Shown in pieces: positions 6,341 through 6,361 of a DNA stretch of 6,361 nucleotides. A program made the translations under genes and the position numbers. Source of the DNA: Chloroflexota bacterium (GTDB lineage: Bacteria; Chloroflexota; Anaerolineae; Anaerolineales; Villigracilaceae); the NCBI GenBank assembly GCA_016875755.1, contig VGOX01000140.1, positions 1 through 6,361 on the forward strand. The letters are read 5' to 3'. How positions within the stretch are numbered: position 1 is the stretch's first letter; each line of letters begins with the position of its first letter. The notes under the pieces were generated by a model, which was not told where the DNA came from, did no database searches, and saw only the letters and a program-made list of their open reading frames with translations.

Positions 6341-6361
6341 ATGTTCAGAAAAAACACGAAA
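6341..6361 (+). CDS. Possible start of a divergent gene (first 7 codons only)
   Basis: An ATG at 6341 opens a frame reading MFRKNTK to the window edge. There is no Shine-Dalgarno, but the A of the ATG lies where transcription would start from the TATACT hexamer at 6329-6334 (6 bases between them), so a leaderless mRNA is possible. Seven codons are far too few to establish a gene, and the product is unknown. Confidence 0.2.

Noticed and set aside
6256..6361. Minus-strand frame open from the right window edge through the GNAT upstream region
   Set aside because: One frame stays open from 6361 and on into the GNAT gene out of frame, but it has no start signal or recognisable residues and the region is AT-rich. 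Chance is the simplest explanation.

Overview
The window looks like bacterial chromosome, most likely from the phylum Chloroflexota and probably near Anaerolineae. The placement rests on recalled family resemblance, not a search: the membrane/GAF regulator ends in a helix-turn-helix block (around residues 595-629, containing SEADLYRKQRVA) of a kind I associate with Chloroflexota proteins. It is also consistent with a compact four-helix FtsK/SpoIIIE and an inositol-type CDP-alcohol phosphotransferase. There is no sign of mobile DNA, CRISPR, tRNA or rRNA.

Layout: five genes are packed head to tail on the minus strand and fill almost everything from 6255 down to 1. In transcription order they are: a GNAT N-acetyltransferase (6255-5716); a multi-pass membrane sensor with a GAF domain and a C-terminal HTH but no kinase domain (5682-3772); a three-repeat S1 RNA-binding protein (3722-2757); an FtsK/SpoIIIE DNA translocase (2750-546); and a CDP-alcohol phosphatidyltransferase (543 to beyond base 1, so 3'-truncated by the window). 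The gaps are 33, 49, 6 and 2 bases. The last three genes are close enough for translational coupling, and the whole set is plausibly one operon. The CDP-alcohol phosphatidyltransferase was found by translating the edge of the window directly; its reading frame is open to base 1.

The only non-coding stretch longer than 50 bases is 6256-6361, upstream of the GNAT gene. It is AT-rich and holds a short hairpin followed by a T-run (minus-strand sense), overlapping -10-like hexamers on both strands, and a possible leaderless start of a divergent plus-strand gene at 6341. A 7-bp perfect inverted repeat lies in the sensor/S1 gap.

How the genes might work together: FtsK moves DNA during chromosome segregation, the CDP-alcohol enzyme makes a phospholipid headgroup, and the S1 protein binds RNA or ribosomes. 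The set therefore reads as a growth and cell-envelope housekeeping cluster. The membrane regulator and the acetyltransferase are the less predictable members. The most interesting object is the regulator: it has a sensor-kinase-like front end, but a predicted DNA-binding helix-turn-helix where the kinase would be expected.
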